Assembly: GCF_015767675.1 (NCBI RefSeq)
Contig: NZ_CP065219.1
Location: 62,001-126,000 of the forward strand
Length of the DNA stretch: 64,000 nt
Source: Vibrio navarrensis
Lineage (GTDB): Bacteria > Pseudomonadota > Gammaproteobacteria > Enterobacterales > Vibrionaceae
Reading direction: 5' to 3'
This document shows, in pieces, positions 45,665 through 54,243 of this stretch (position 1 is the stretch's first letter; every line of letters starts with the position of its first letter). The translations under genes and the position numbers were made by a program. The notes beneath the pieces are model-generated. The model was not told where the DNA came from. It ran no database searches and saw only the letters and a list, made by a program, of their open reading frames with translations.

Positions 45665-45872
45665 TTTAGCGGTAGTTATTGTTTTGCCCGAAAATGCGCC
45701 CGTGCTAGAAGACAAACTCCTTAGTATCAAGTTTGAAGAGCGACATTTTCTACAGATGTGTATGAACTTCTCTCGTTGGAAAGGGTCGAAGAGCATTGTA
45801 ATGGTTGAAAACCTCCGCTTTGAGAAAGGCAAATCTGTCGAGCTAGAGTACCGCATGATGAATCCATGCTAG
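45665..45872 (+). pseudogene. Remnant of an ISAs1-family transposase
   Basis: The translated stretch FSRWKGSKSIVMVENLRFEKG followed by KSVELEYR corresponds to the middle of ISAs1 transposases (compare FSTWSGLTSIVMVENYRVAKG in the intact copy). No start, and it stops after MMNPC. A decayed piece of a more distant family member. Confidence 0.65.
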
Positions 45873-46094
45873 AGGCTGTGTTAAGTGCTAGTTTTAGTCA
45901 GGTAATGCAAAACTTAGGCACTCATGCGCTTGCCTTAGATATATAACATAATCGAAACATCTAAATCTAAAACGAAGGGTAAATACTCTACATGTTGAAC
46001 TGGTATAACTTGTTGTAGGCTCACTTTCGATTTAATATAGAATATCTTTAAAGAAACAAAATGAAAGTTGGTTTCATGTTCTAGGAGTAATCCA

Positions 46095-46865
46095 ATGATA
46101 ACGGCGGTCGAAAGACGCAATGAAATTATAGAGCTAGTTAATTCTGTCGGCCGAGCCCGTGTTGAAGACTTAGCCTCTAAGTTTAATGTGTCTAGTGTTA
46201 CAATTCGTAGCGATCTCTCATTTCTCGAAAAGAATGGTTATGTTATTCGTTCACACGGCACAGCAATTCCTAATTCTGGATTAATTTCTGAGCTGTCGGT
46301 TCACGAAAAAAGACGTCACAACTCTGAGGGAAAAGTACTTTTAGGTAAGGCTGCAGCAAAGCTAGTTGAAGAAGGTGATGCAATAATCATTGATTCAGGC
46401 ACAACGACACTAGAAATTGCACGTTACTTAAATAATGTGGATAACGTGGTCGTCATGACTAATGGGCTTGATGTCGCGATGGAGCTTTCATCTAAGTCTG
46501 GCGTTGAGGTCTTAATGACTGGTGGCGTTTTAAGAAAAAAAGCAATGTCCTTTTCTGGACCAAAATCAGAAGATGGATTAAAAAATCATCGATTCGATAA
46601 AGTATTCTTAGGTGTAGATGGCTTCGATATAAAAGCTGGTATTACTACTTACAGCGAACAGGAAGCATCACTTAACCGACTAATGTGTGAAGTATCAGAC
46701 ACAATAATTGCGGTTGCTGACTCAAGTAAATTTGGCAAACGTAGCTGCCACATGATTCGAGCGTTTAACAATATCGATACGCTAATCACTGATTCAGACA
46801 TCCCAGATGAATACTTGAAGCAATTACAAGAGCAAGGTGTTAACGTCATTATTGTGCAAGCATAA
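46095..46865 (+). CDS. DeoR-family transcriptional regulator, AgaR-like
   Basis: A 256-residue repressor-type regulator. N-terminal DeoR helix-turn-helix (RRNEIIELVNSVGRARVEDLASKFNVSSVTIRSDLSFLEKNGYVIRSHG), then the sugar-phosphate-sensing DeoRC domain (DAIIIDSGTTTLEIARYL, VVMTNGLDVAMEL, VLMTGGVLRKKAMSFSGP, DKVFLGVDGFD, ADSSKFGKRS). AgaR controls N-acetylgalactosamine uptake in other bacteria; here no sugar genes are adjacent, so it is an orphan and its regulon is unknown. AGGAG lies seven bases before the ATG at 46095. The 220 bp upstream contain a near-palindromic TTGAACTGGTATAACTTGTTG segment, a candidate promoter or operator. Confidence 0.88.
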   Translation: MITAVERRNEIIELVNSVGRARVEDLASKFNVSSVTIRSDLSFLEKNGYVIRSHGTAIPNSGLISELSVHEKRRHNSEGKVLLGKAAAKLVEEGDAIIIDSGTTTLEIARYLNNVDNVVVMTNGLDVAMELSSKSGVEVLMTGGVLRKKAMSFSGPKSEDGLKNHRFDKVFLGVDGFDIKAGITTYSEQEASLNRLMCEVSDTIIAVADSSKFGKRSCHMIRAFNNIDTLITDSDIPDEYLKQLQEQGVNVIIVQA

Positions 46866-46897
46866 CACCAATAATTCTTTACTAATTAATATCTTAC

Positions 46898-46934
46898 CTG
46901 ACAGTTGCCCGATCTTCTATTTGGTGACTGTCAG
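46898..46934. terminator. Inverted repeat after the AgaR-like gene
   Basis: CTGACAGT (46898-46905) pairs with ACTGTCAG (46927-46934). It is 33 bases after the stop and may act as terminator. Because an IS481-type transposase remnant follows, it may instead be part of that element's end. Confidence 0.45.
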
Positions 46935-46949
46935 ATTATATTTGGCTGG

Positions 46950-47099
46950 ATTCTTTCAGTTCAGATAGATTTCTCCATCTTCTAATGTTTATATTGGCGT
47001 TTTGCCACACCATATTCTTCCTTAATGAGTTCTATCATGTTTGTTGTTGTAGTCTATCCATTCGTCCAGATCTATTCTCATATTGGCAATCAATAGCTG
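46950..47099 (-). pseudogene. C-terminal remnant of an IS481-type transposase
   Basis: On the minus strand the translation includes MRIDLDEWIDYNNKHDRTH, then GRIWCGKTPI and TLEDG with stops between. This resembles the C-terminal DEWLDYYNNERTHQGK, GKTPMQTLxDG pattern of IS481/rve transposases. Broken and without the catalytic core. Confidence 0.55.
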
Positions 47100-47220
47100 T
47101 AACCCGTCATTCCGCACTTAATTATCCAATAAATAATGTGACTTTTGTCACATAACGATTGATTGGTTCATCCAATGGTGACTACCCAAGTCGGTTTCTG
47201 ATGTCAATATTCGGTTAAAC
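47100..47220. repeat. 120-bp inverted repeat, right copy (IS1634-type end)
   Basis: Reverse-complement partner of 44733-44853. Its tip CCGTCATTCCGCAC faces left, towards the AgaR-like gene. It is cut exactly where IS66 copy 2 starts (47221), so the IS66 element interrupted it. Confidence 0.75.
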
Positions 47221-47300
47221 GTAAGCGCATCATAAACCCCGCATTCTAATCGTCTAGCCCGAATAATAAGATCAAACCTCCAACCCAAAGGAGATTTGAA

Positions 47301-47621
47301 ATGGCCAAACGACGCACTAACCAAGAATGGCGAACCCTGTTCGAACACTATGAATCCAGCCAGCTATCACAACGATTATTCTGTGAACGTAACGGACTGA
47401 GCCTTTCCACTTTTTACGCTAAGCGCCAACAGTTAAAGCACATCGAAAAACCGAACACGGTTGGCTTTGTTAAAGCAGAAGTCGTTGAAAAGACGACAAA
47501 GTATCAAGCCACTCACGTTGTCGTTGCCAACATGACACTACTTGTAAACAATGTTGAACTGAGCATCCCACAAGGCACACCAGCGACCTATCTCGCAGAG
47601 CTTATCGGTGCGTTATCATGA
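47301..47621 (+). CDS. tnpA: IS66 accessory protein TnpA, copy 2
   Basis: 106 residues, identical to the copy at 31.9 kb except for one visible change (NNVELS for NDVELS). Same AAGGAG site and same four-base overlap with tnpB. Confidence 0.93.
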   Translation: MAKRRTNQEWRTLFEHYESSQLSQRLFCERNGLSLSTFYAKRQQLKHIEKPNTVGFVKAEVVEKTTKYQATHVVVANMTLLVNNVELSIPQGTPATYLAELIGALS

Positions 47622-47971
47622 AACGCATGCTCAGCGCTCCAAAGATTTACTTGTATCGTGAAAGCGTCGATTTTAGAAAGTCCATCAACGGCCTCGCTGC
47701 GATTATCGAAAATGACACCGACTTGCCCTTGGGCAGCGGCGCACTGTTCCTGTTCACCAACAAACAGCGCGACAAAATCAAAGTGTTGTACTGGGATAAA
47801 ACAGGCTTTGCTCTTTGGTATAAGCGCCTTGAAAAAGCCAAGTACAAGTGGCCATCAAAAGAGCAAAATGAGGTGTTTACCCTAACTCAATTCGAGCTTG
47901 ATAGACTGCTTTCTGGCTTCACGATTATCGGCCATAAACCCGTTAGAATAAACGATTTTACAATGACTTAA
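47618..47971 (+). CDS. tnpB: IS66 accessory protein TnpB, copy 2
   Basis: 117 residues, differing from the copy at 32.2 kb at only a few positions (APKIYLY for APEIYLY, RDKIKVLY for RDKVKVLY). Intact. Confidence 0.94.
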   Translation: MKRMLSAPKIYLYRESVDFRKSINGLAAIIENDTDLPLGSGALFLFTNKQRDKIKVLYWDKTGFALWYKRLEKAKYKWPSKEQNEVFTLTQFELDRLLSGFTIIGHKPVRINDFTMT

Positions 47972-48030
47972 GCGATAATAAAGTCTTATCCACCAAGCAT
48001 TAACGGCATGATTTTAGTATCATCAATGCC

Positions 48031-49563
48031 ATGAAAAAGACGCCAAATATCAACCCAGAAAGCCAAGATGTTGCCGAGCTACAAGCGATGGTGAAAGCAC
48101 TGTTGGCGTCAGAAAACCAATTGAAACAAGAGCGCCAATCGCTGCTTGAACAACTCAAACTTGCCTTCGACCGTCAGTTCGCTAAACGCTCGGAGGCGTT
48201 AAAGCCTTACAATGAATCACAAGGTGACCTCTTCAACGAAGCGGAATGTGAAGCCGCTAAGGAAGAAGAGGTTGAAGTTGTCACAACGACCATCACAACG
48301 AAGAAACGCGGTAAACGTCAGCCACTGCCAAAGACCTTGCCTCGTGAGGTTATCGAACTCGATTTAGACGACGATGAAAAGCAGTGCGCTTGCTGCCAAC
48401 ATAGTCTGCATAAAATCGGTGAAGACCGTAGCGAGAAACTTGAGTTCACACCTGCGGTACTTAAAGTGTTGGAATATGTTCGTCCTAAATATGCTTGCCG
48501 CCAATGCGAGCAAACTCAGGACAACAGCCGCATTGTTCAAAAGCCAGCGCCGCAAAGCATTATCCCGAAGAGCTTCGCCACAGAAAGCTTGTTGACCAAT
48601 ATCATCCTCGGCAAATACCAATATGCGATGCCACTTTACCGTCAAGAATCCCTGTTTACCCAGTCGGGTATCGAACTCTCACGAACCACCATGGCAAGGT
48701 GGATTATCCAAGTCAGTGAGAAGTTCGCTCCACTTTACGCGGCCTTAAAAACGCACCTACTTGAGCAAGTGGTGATTCAGGCGGATGAAACGCCGCTCAA
48801 TGTCCTCAAAGAAGATAAACAGTGTTATATGTGGCTTTACTGCTCGGGCGCAGACTCGCCAGATGCCGCCCTCCCTAATGTGAGAAATATCGTCTTGTAC
48901 GACTATCAAAACAGTCGAGCTAGGGCGTGCCCTGTTGCCTTCTTGGGGGATTACAGTGGTTATCTACAAACCGATGGCTATGGTGTTTATGATGGGCTTC
49001 ATCTCGTCACCAATGTCGGTTGCTTCGCGCATGCTCGGCGCAAGTTCATGGAGGCGAAGAAGCTTCAAGGCAAAGGCAAGTCAGGTAAAGCGGATAAAGC
49101 GCTGGCCAAAATCCAGAAGCTTTATGGAATAGAATCACGCTTAAAAGGTGAGTCTGCGGAAAAACGAAAAGCAGAGCGCCAAGAGCATGCTAAGCCGATA
49201 CTGGATGAGCTTTATGAATGGATGACAACTCAGAAAGTGCTTGAGTCTAGCCCGCTGGGTAAAGCGATAAAATACACGCTCGGCCAATGGCCGAAGCTCA
49301 CCCGCTATATCGATGACGGTCACTTATCGATAGACAACAACCGAGCTGAACGCGCAATAAAACCGCTGGTTATTGGGAGAAAGAACTGGCTCTTCTCGAC
49401 CAACCCTAACGGGGCGGAAGCGAGCGCGATGCTTTACAGTATCGTCGAGACAGCGAAAGCCAACGGCCTTATCCTTTACGACTACATGGTCAAGTGCATG
49501 CAGGAGTTAGCGAAAGCGGAACCTGATATCGATGCACTCCTGCCTTGGAACTTCAAACACTAA
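48031..49563 (+). CDS. tnpC: IS66 DDE transposase TnpC, copy 2
   Basis: 510 residues, with the same zinc-binding segment (CACCQHSLHKIGED) and DDE core (QADETPLNV, LQTDGYGVYDGL, DNNRAERAIKPL) as copy 1. One residue longer because of a change in the threonine run near residue 85 (VVTTTITTKK). Intact. Confidence 0.95.
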   Translation: MKKTPNINPESQDVAELQAMVKALLASENQLKQERQSLLEQLKLAFDRQFAKRSEALKPYNESQGDLFNEAECEAAKEEEVEVVTTTITTKKRGKRQPLPKTLPREVIELDLDDDEKQCACCQHSLHKIGEDRSEKLEFTPAVLKVLEYVRPKYACRQCEQTQDNSRIVQKPAPQSIIPKSFATESLLTNIILGKYQYAMPLYRQESLFTQSGIELSRTTMARWIIQVSEKFAPLYAALKTHLLEQVVIQADETPLNVLKEDKQCYMWLYCSGADSPDAALPNVRNIVLYDYQNSRARACPVAFLGDYSGYLQTDGYGVYDGLHLVTNVGCFAHARRKFMEAKKLQGKGKSGKADKALAKIQKLYGIESRLKGESAEKRKAERQEHAKPILDELYEWMTTQKVLESSPLGKAIKYTLGQWPKLTRYIDDGHLSIDNNRAERAIKPLVIGRKNWLFSTNPNGAEASAMLYSIVETAKANGLILYDYMVKCMQELAKAEPDIDALLPWNFKH

Positions 49564-49596
49564 CAATATCGCCCCGTGGGTTCATGGGGCGGATAC

Positions 49597-49752
49597 CGAA
49601 AATTGACTGAGGCAACTCTCTGAATTTCCAGCGCCAAAGAATAATTGTCCGGAAAACAGCGTCCGCTGAAGCCAACTTGCCGACAAACACAAAACCAATC
49701 AGCCGAGGGAACAAAGAAAAACCATAATCCACTGATTGTTGGTGATTAAACA
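49597..49752 (-). other. ORF-less cassette, family A, truncated by IS66
   Basis: CGAAAATTGACTGAGGCAACTCTCTG and following match cassettes at 53.77, 58.58 and 61.59 kb. The family's other half is missing because IS66 copy 2 ends at 49596. No gene. Confidence 0.75.
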
Positions 49753-49873
49753 TAACGCCCTGCTAAGGGGTGAGCAATGCACTACAAAAGTTACCGCACA
49801 CCAACTTAATCACAAAACTCACCGCATGCTGAAAATGCCACGCATTGCGAATCCCTCTTAAGCAGTTTGTTAG
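49753..49873 (-). other. attC site 1
   Basis: Integron recombination site, TAACGCCC at 49753 to GTTAG at 49873. Inner arms CAATGCA/GCATTGCG. Almost identical to attC site 8. Belongs to the truncated family A cassette on its left boundary. Confidence 0.88.
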
Positions 49874-49901
49874 GCTTGTGCTGACTGTTAGCAATGAACC
49901 C

Positions 49902-50135
49902 TTAGCTTTGCTGCTTCTTTCTTAGGTACTTGCCACTTTTTTCATAGACCAATGTTAACGCAGCATAAATAGACACAAACAACACTAAGTCTAATGCAGC
50001 CAGTTTTACGTTAAATGGATCTGAGAAAATGTTGTATGTGAAACCAAGTTGCGCTTCTACAAATTTCACCAAAACTATCGTTGCAATAAAAACTAATATA
50101 CCCATCAACTTACCTATCGAAAGTGGCAACAACAT
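49902..50135 (-). CDS. Cassette: small membrane protein
   Basis: From ATG at 50135, a 77-residue protein with two predicted membrane helices (LMGILVFIATIVLVKFV and AALDLVLFVSIYAALTLVY) and a basic tail (EKSGKYLRKKQQS). No family recognised. Start uncertain: the frame is open to 50174 and no strong ribosome site is seen. It is the only gene between attC 1 and attC 2 and has the array orientation. Confidence 0.55.
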   Translation of the reverse strand: MLLPLSIGKLMGILVFIATIVLVKFVEAQLGFTYNIFSDPFNVKLAALDLVLFVSIYAALTLVYEKSGKYLRKKQQS

Positions 50136-50221
50136 TCGTCGAAAATATGATAGCCCCGAACAAAGAAAGAACAAAAATTACGTCATTAATGCGAGTCAGT
50201 TAGTGATGTTACCGACTAGCC

Positions 50222-50313
50222 TAACGCCGCATTAAGGTGTGAGCGACGCTTGGCTATACTTGAGCGAAGCGAAACTGCCAAGCGTTGCGAATCACTCTTA
50301 AATGCTTTGTTAG
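50222..50313 (-). other. attC site 2 (short)
   Basis: TAACGCCG at 50222 to GTTAG at 50313, only about 92 bp, with arms GCGACGCTTGG/CCAAGCGTTGCG. The shortest attC here. Its GTTAGGG core supplies the stop codon of the neighbouring gene. Confidence 0.88.
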
Positions 50314-51113
50314 GGTTTAATTTTCTCTGTTTTTTGCTCGAAGTAATCCAAGTCTGAAGGCTCGACATCGGAATCCAGAAGAGCCTTTAACTCGGAGTTA
50401 ATTGGAAAAAAACCACCATTCATGTATCCAAAACCACCAATGTATATTTCTTCAGGGTTAACATCGTTACTCACCGCGTAAGCGTACCCATCGAAATTAT
50501 ACTTAGTTAATATTCTTAATACGGCGACTTTAGTTCTAAAATTCACGTCTCGACTGAAAGATAAATGATTAAATTCAGGTACATTTTTTGTAGTAGACTG
50601 ACCAAAAATTTTATTAATTGAAATATTATTTTTCTTTAACTCTGCTCTGATGGACTCAAAGTCAGGTAAATAGTCGCAGAGTGCAACCTTGTAGTGAGGA
50701 GACCACCCTCCTGCCTGAATACTTAATATTTCTGGAGTTTCATTACATTTACCAGATTTATCATCAATTATAGTAACAAGTTCTGCTTTAATCTCTGTTA
50801 TTGCTGACAAAATGCTCTCATCTTTGGATACAACAACGTATTCACTTGTACTTTTGTCAAGATACTTTGAATAATACTCATCTTCTTGCAACTGAGGTCG
50901 AAACTTAGTTTGAAGCATAAATATCGCAAGCAGGAACACAGGCACATTAACTACAGATGCTATTACTAAAGTCCCTCTCAACCAAACTGGTTCACTTATT
51001 CCAACCGCTGCACCTAGAAAAGCACCATTGACTAAAACAAGACCAACTAACCAAGCCGCAACTAACTGAATAGGCTTAGTGACTTTACTAGGTTCAATCT
51101 TTTGATTACTCAT
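50310..51113 (-). CDS. Cassette: hypothetical membrane-anchored protein
   Basis: A 267-residue protein. Two N-terminal membrane helices (IQLVAAWLVGLVLVNGAFLGAAVG and LRGTLVIASVVNVPVFLLAIFML), then a soluble region of about 190 residues (for example YVVVSKDESILSAITEIKAEL, RDVNFRTKVAVLRILTKYNFDGYAYAV). No enzyme motif recognised. The stop codon lies within the attC core (KIKP then TAA). Confidence 0.7.
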   Translation of the reverse strand: MSNQKIEPSKVTKPIQLVAAWLVGLVLVNGAFLGAAVGISEPVWLRGTLVIASVVNVPVFLLAIFMLQTKFRPQLQEDEYYSKYLDKSTSEYVVVSKDESILSAITEIKAELVTIIDDKSGKCNETPEILSIQAGGWSPHYKVALCDYLPDFESIRAELKKNNISINKIFGQSTTKNVPEFNHLSFSRDVNFRTKVAVLRILTKYNFDGYAYAVSNDVNPEEIYIGGFGYMNGGFFPINSELKALLDSDVEPSDLDYFEQKTEKIKP

Positions 51114-51140
51114 TTATGCTCCAAACTTTCCATTAAACCC

Positions 51141-51261
51141 TAACGCCCTGTTAAGGTGTGAGCAACGCAATACCGAAGCTTCCGCATACCACCTTAAACA
51201 CTAAAACCAACGCATAGTAAAAATGCCACGCGTTGCGAATCACTCTTAAACAGTTTGTTAG
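51141..51261 (-). other. attC site 3
   Basis: TAACGCCC at 51141 to GTTAG at 51261, with arms GAGCAACGC and GCGTTGCGAATC. Confidence 0.9.
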
Positions 51262-51265
51262 CCGT

Positions 51266-52324
51266 TTATGCAAAGTTCAACTTCTTAACCTTGTTAAACA
51301 AGAACTTACATGCCCATAGATATGGAAACATTGTTGAAAATAGAACAAAGTACTCAAACGAACTAAACCAAAAGTTAGACCACTTAAAATTAACTCCAAC
51401 CAGTAAATTTAGAGTCACTAAGGGAAGTAGTACACCAAACACCATATTAAACATAATCAGGGTAATAACTTTGAGCGTTGTTTCTTTAACTCTAAAAGTT
51501 TCGTTGTAAGTATTGAAGCTAGAAATAGAGGAAGAAAGCAACGGAATAACTTCCCTTTCAACAACATGCGATTTTTCAAAGTAACTAACAAAGACACCTT
51601 GAAAGTCAGTAACTCTATCAACATGAGGTTGATGAAATTGCTTCCAAATTCTCTCTTGCTCACTTTTAGGCATTTGATCTGGCATATTGACCACCTGCTT
51701 TTCAAACATCTCTGTTTGTTCTTTCAATTGCTGCTGGCGAGTAAACTCCATACCACGACTTGCCAGCGTCATAAGAGAACGATTACTCGTACTCCAAGTC
51801 CAATTCAAATACCCGACGATCCTTTGCATTTCCTGAATACGCTTTGTATCAAATTCCTTTGAACACAATTGGCTAACCTTATCCGTTTGCCCCTGAATGT
51901 GAACAAGATTATTGTTCCAAAATGGGTAGGTCGTAAAGATTGTTGTGAAGAGAGAAAAAAGCTCATTGCATACTGAAATCACCTCTTCGGGGCTAGGTTC
52001 TCTTTGGAAAGAGCTTCGCGGTACTCCATATTTTTCCTCGTAATCTAAATATGAATACAGCATTGCCGCTCTGCGCAATGTTTCCTTACCTCTCTCGTCC
52101 CAATTCAAAGTTCCATCTTGATTCAAGTAAACATTGTTACCATTGAACATCATTGAATTAGGTGTGCTAACAGACATACTGTGCTTTAGAGCTTCATCTA
52201 GCTTTTCTTTCGCATCGTTCACTTTTTGATACGCGTAAATAGCAAAAGCAGAAAAGAAAGCTGCGACTACACCAATCACAGTTACATGTAATGCAGGAAG
52301 AGCTTCTAATATTGGTGAACTCAA
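51266..52324 (-). CDS. Cassette: hypothetical protein with terminal membrane helices
   Basis: A 352-residue protein from a TTG start at 52324, preceded by GAGG at a good distance; the frame is open further upstream into attC 4 but without a better site. One N-terminal helix (ALHVTVIGVVAAFFSAFAIYAY), a long charged, probably helical middle (for example RQQQLKEQTEMFEKQVVNMPDQM), and two C-terminal helices (VITLIMFNMVFGVLLPLVTL and FEYFVLFSTMFPYLWACKFLF). Ends KKVKKLNFA in the attC core. Function unknown; a membrane protein with a large cytoplasmic sensor-like region is one reading. Confidence 0.68.
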   Translation of the reverse strand: MSSPILEALPALHVTVIGVVAAFFSAFAIYAYQKVNDAKEKLDEALKHSMSVSTPNSMMFNGNNVYLNQDGTLNWDERGKETLRRAAMLYSYLDYEEKYGVPRSSFQREPSPEEVISVCNELFSLFTTIFTTYPFWNNNLVHIQGQTDKVSQLCSKEFDTKRIQEMQRIVGYLNWTWSTSNRSLMTLASRGMEFTRQQQLKEQTEMFEKQVVNMPDQMPKSEQERIWKQFHQPHVDRVTDFQGVFVSYFEKSHVVEREVIPLLSSSISSFNTYNETFRVKETTLKVITLIMFNMVFGVLLPLVTLNLLVGVNFKWSNFWFSSFEYFVLFSTMFPYLWACKFLFNKVKKLNFA

Positions 52325-52360
52325 TTTTATTCCTCTAGTTCTAAGTCCAACGATGACGGC

Positions 52361-52482
52361 TAACGCCGCGTTAAGGGGTGAATGCCGCATAAACCAACTT
52401 TCCGCACACCACTTTCACCACCTAAACCAACCGCATACCAAAAATGCCACGCGGCATGAATCCCTCTTGAACGCCTTGTTAT
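52361..52482 (-). other. attC site 4
   Basis: TAACGCCG at 52361 to GTTAT at 52482. Same subtype as sites 6, 9, 17 and 19 (arms GTGAATGCCGC/GCGGCATGAATC). Confidence 0.9.
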
Positions 52483-52508
52483 ACCGTTGCTGACACTTTA
52501 TATATTAG

Positions 52509-52700
52509 CTACTGTTGCCAAATATCTTTTTGAGGAAGGCAACCTACAACTGTTTGACAATCTTCTTTACTACAAATGATCATTCCTATACTAAAATCAG
52601 CGCGCGCAACATAGCCATTACTGACCGCTATAAAGTTGATATTTCCACATCGAGGACAAGCTGGTTTAAACTCATCATTTGTCATTTCTTTAACATTCAT
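52509..52700 (-). CDS. Cassette: small zinc-ribbon protein
   Basis: A 63-residue protein with a CPRCGN...CSKEDC pair, the layout of a zinc ribbon (CxxC-x23-CxxxxC). AAGGAG sits six bases before the ATG at 52700. No further function can be read. First gene of the cassette between attC 4 and attC 5. Confidence 0.7.
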   Translation of the reverse strand: MNVKEMTNDEFKPACPRCGNINFIAVSNGYVARADFSIGMIICSKEDCQTVVGCLPQKDIWQQ

Positions 52701-52844
52701 CACATACTCCTTATGCAAGATTATTTTGTAGTGAGCGCAAAACTCATTAATTTTATTGAGACAAAAGCGCTTCTGATTTATTTATTTTTATTTCCAGATT
52801 ACTGGTATTTGCCTATCAATAGGCGAGTATTTTCAACTTGTTGA

Positions 52845-52943
52845 TTACTTGTTCAGTTCTTTGTAAAGACGAACACATTGTGTAACCAGCGCAACAGTTA
52901 GGGTCGCGGCTTTTAGGATAAGAAATGCAGTCTCAATTCCCAT
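52845..52943 (-). CDS. Cassette: 32-residue membrane peptide, toxin-like
   Basis: MGIETAFLILKAATLTVALV followed by TQCVRLYKELNK: a short, mostly hydrophobic helix with a basic/amphipathic C-terminus. AGGA lies nine bases before the ATG. It is in the cassette orientation and fills part of an otherwise gene-free 450 bp. The layout recalls small membrane toxins of type I systems, but no antisense RNA or family match can be shown from the sequence. Confidence 0.42.
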   Translation of the reverse strand: MGIETAFLILKAATLTVALVTQCVRLYKELNK

Positions 52944-53172
52944 AGGCTAAGTCCTGATGTTTGTATGGCTATGCCAACACAATCACCAGATTGTGAATTA
53001 CAGTAAGTTGGTAGAGCCAACTTGCTGGACTGATGAAGCGATGTATCAGTTGGTTAAGTTCGTTAGATACATCAGTGCTTTAAAAACATAAAAATGCCGA
53101 AATGAAATTACTTTAATATGCAGTAATGCGCAACATATCAAATGTGACCAAGTTAAAGTATTCGATAAGGTA

Positions 53173-53293
53173 TAACGCCGAATTAAGCTGCTACCAACGC
53201 ACAACGTCATTTGAAGCAATGCACCGTAACCACTAAACCATTTTGGAACTAATTCAGCCACGCGTTGGTAGTCAGGCTTGAATTTCTTGTTAG
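53173..53293 (-). other. attC site 5
   Basis: TAACGCCG at 53173 to GTTAG at 53293. A divergent site with longer arms CTACCAACGC/GCGTTGGTAG. 52944-53172 before it holds no gene. Confidence 0.82.
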
Positions 53294-53642
53294 GTTTTAC
53301 TATTTAACCTTCACCAACTTGGCAAAGAACCCCGCTAGATTAACGCATTGCGCTGAACCACTTCCAAATATTTCACTCAATTTGGCAGGCAAATGCGACT
53401 AAGTTAAAAACAAACAGTGAAGTCAATTCCATTGATTAAACCAAAGCGCCTTTGCGCCAGTGAAATCTTCAACCAACCTAATCCATTTTCCAATGAAGCA
53501 ACCCACGAATATTGGCATGAGAAGCAACTAAAGAAACGCGATGATTTGGGTAGACCAAGCTAGCTTGCTGACATCCGTAAACGAATGGTTAGAGAAATCC
53601 CCAAATCTTTTCCGCACCAATTACGCTTTTCTCTTCGTAAAC
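53294..53642 (-). other. ORF-less cassette
   Basis: No convincing gene in about 350 bp. The plus-strand frame at 53585 runs through attC 6 and is not a gene. Confidence 0.55.
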
Positions 53643-53765
53643 CTAACGCCGCGTTAAGGGGTGAGTGCCGCATAAACAAACTTTCCGCAGACCACTTTCA
53701 CCACCGAAACTCACCGCATACCAAAAATGCCACGCGGCACGAATCCCTCTTTAACGCTTTGTTAT
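53643..53765 (-). other. attC site 6
   Basis: TAACGCCG at 53643 to GTTAT at 53765, with arms GAGTGCCGC/GCGGCACGAATC. Confidence 0.9.
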
Positions 53766-54114
53766 GTTTAAGCTTCAAGGGCTTACGTTTTACCAAAACC
53801 AAGATTAACTCAGCGTTGATTCACAAACAAAAGCCAAGACCTAAAAAACTGAAACGACTCATAGATTTGAAAAACAGACTTCGAATTTTGGCAATTCAAG
53901 CCCAAAAACTAGTGGTTAAAATACTGATTGAGCCAGCCGCCCTAACCTCGCGCTTACTCGAAAATTGAATGAGGCAATTCTCTGAATTTCCAGCGCCAAA
54001 GGATAAGTGTCCAGAAAACAGCGCCCGCTGAAGCCAACTTGCCGACAAACACAAAACCAATCAGCCGAGGGAACAAAGAAAAGATACAACCAACTGATTT
54101 TGCGTGATTAAACA
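53766..54114 (-). other. ORF-less cassette, family A
   Basis: About 350 bp, closely matching 58584-58932 and 61594-61942 and the fragment at 49597. Contains TGAGGCAA (53970-53977) and ACTTGCCGACAAA (54038-54050). On the cassette strand a frame (LFSGHLSFGAGNSE) is partly shared among copies but interrupted by a stop here, so coding is doubtful. Confidence 0.65.
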
Positions 54115-54235
54115 TAACGCCCGCTTAAGTGGTGAGCAACGCTACCACGACACCCAATTATTACACCGTAAACACAAAAGCCAAATCAAACCAAAACCGC
54201 CGAGCGTTGCGAATCCGTCTTAAAGCGTTTGTTAT
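54115..54235 (-). other. attC site 7
   Basis: TAACGCCC at 54115 to GTTAT at 54235, with arms GAGCAACGCT/AGCGTTGCGAATC. Confidence 0.9.
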
Positions 54236-54243
54236 GCGATTTC

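Larger units (their letters stand above)
47221..49596 (+). mobile_element. IS66-family insertion sequence, copy 2
   Basis: The left end GTAAGCGCATCATAAAC starts at 47221. The imperfect right end GGTTCATGGGGCGGATAC finishes at 49596. Contains tnpA, tnpB and tnpC. Left flank is an IS1634-type end, right flank is an integron cassette, and the two flanks share no 8-bp duplication. A deletion or recombination with another IS66 copy therefore probably joined the IS-rich region to the integron. Confidence 0.88.

Noticed and set aside
52515..52844. 109-codon plus-strand frame
   Set aside because: Antisense to the zinc-ribbon cassette gene, which has a ribosome site and paired cysteines.
53585..53968. 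127-codon plus-strand frame
   Set aside because: Runs through attC site 6 and is not preserved in the other family A cassettes.
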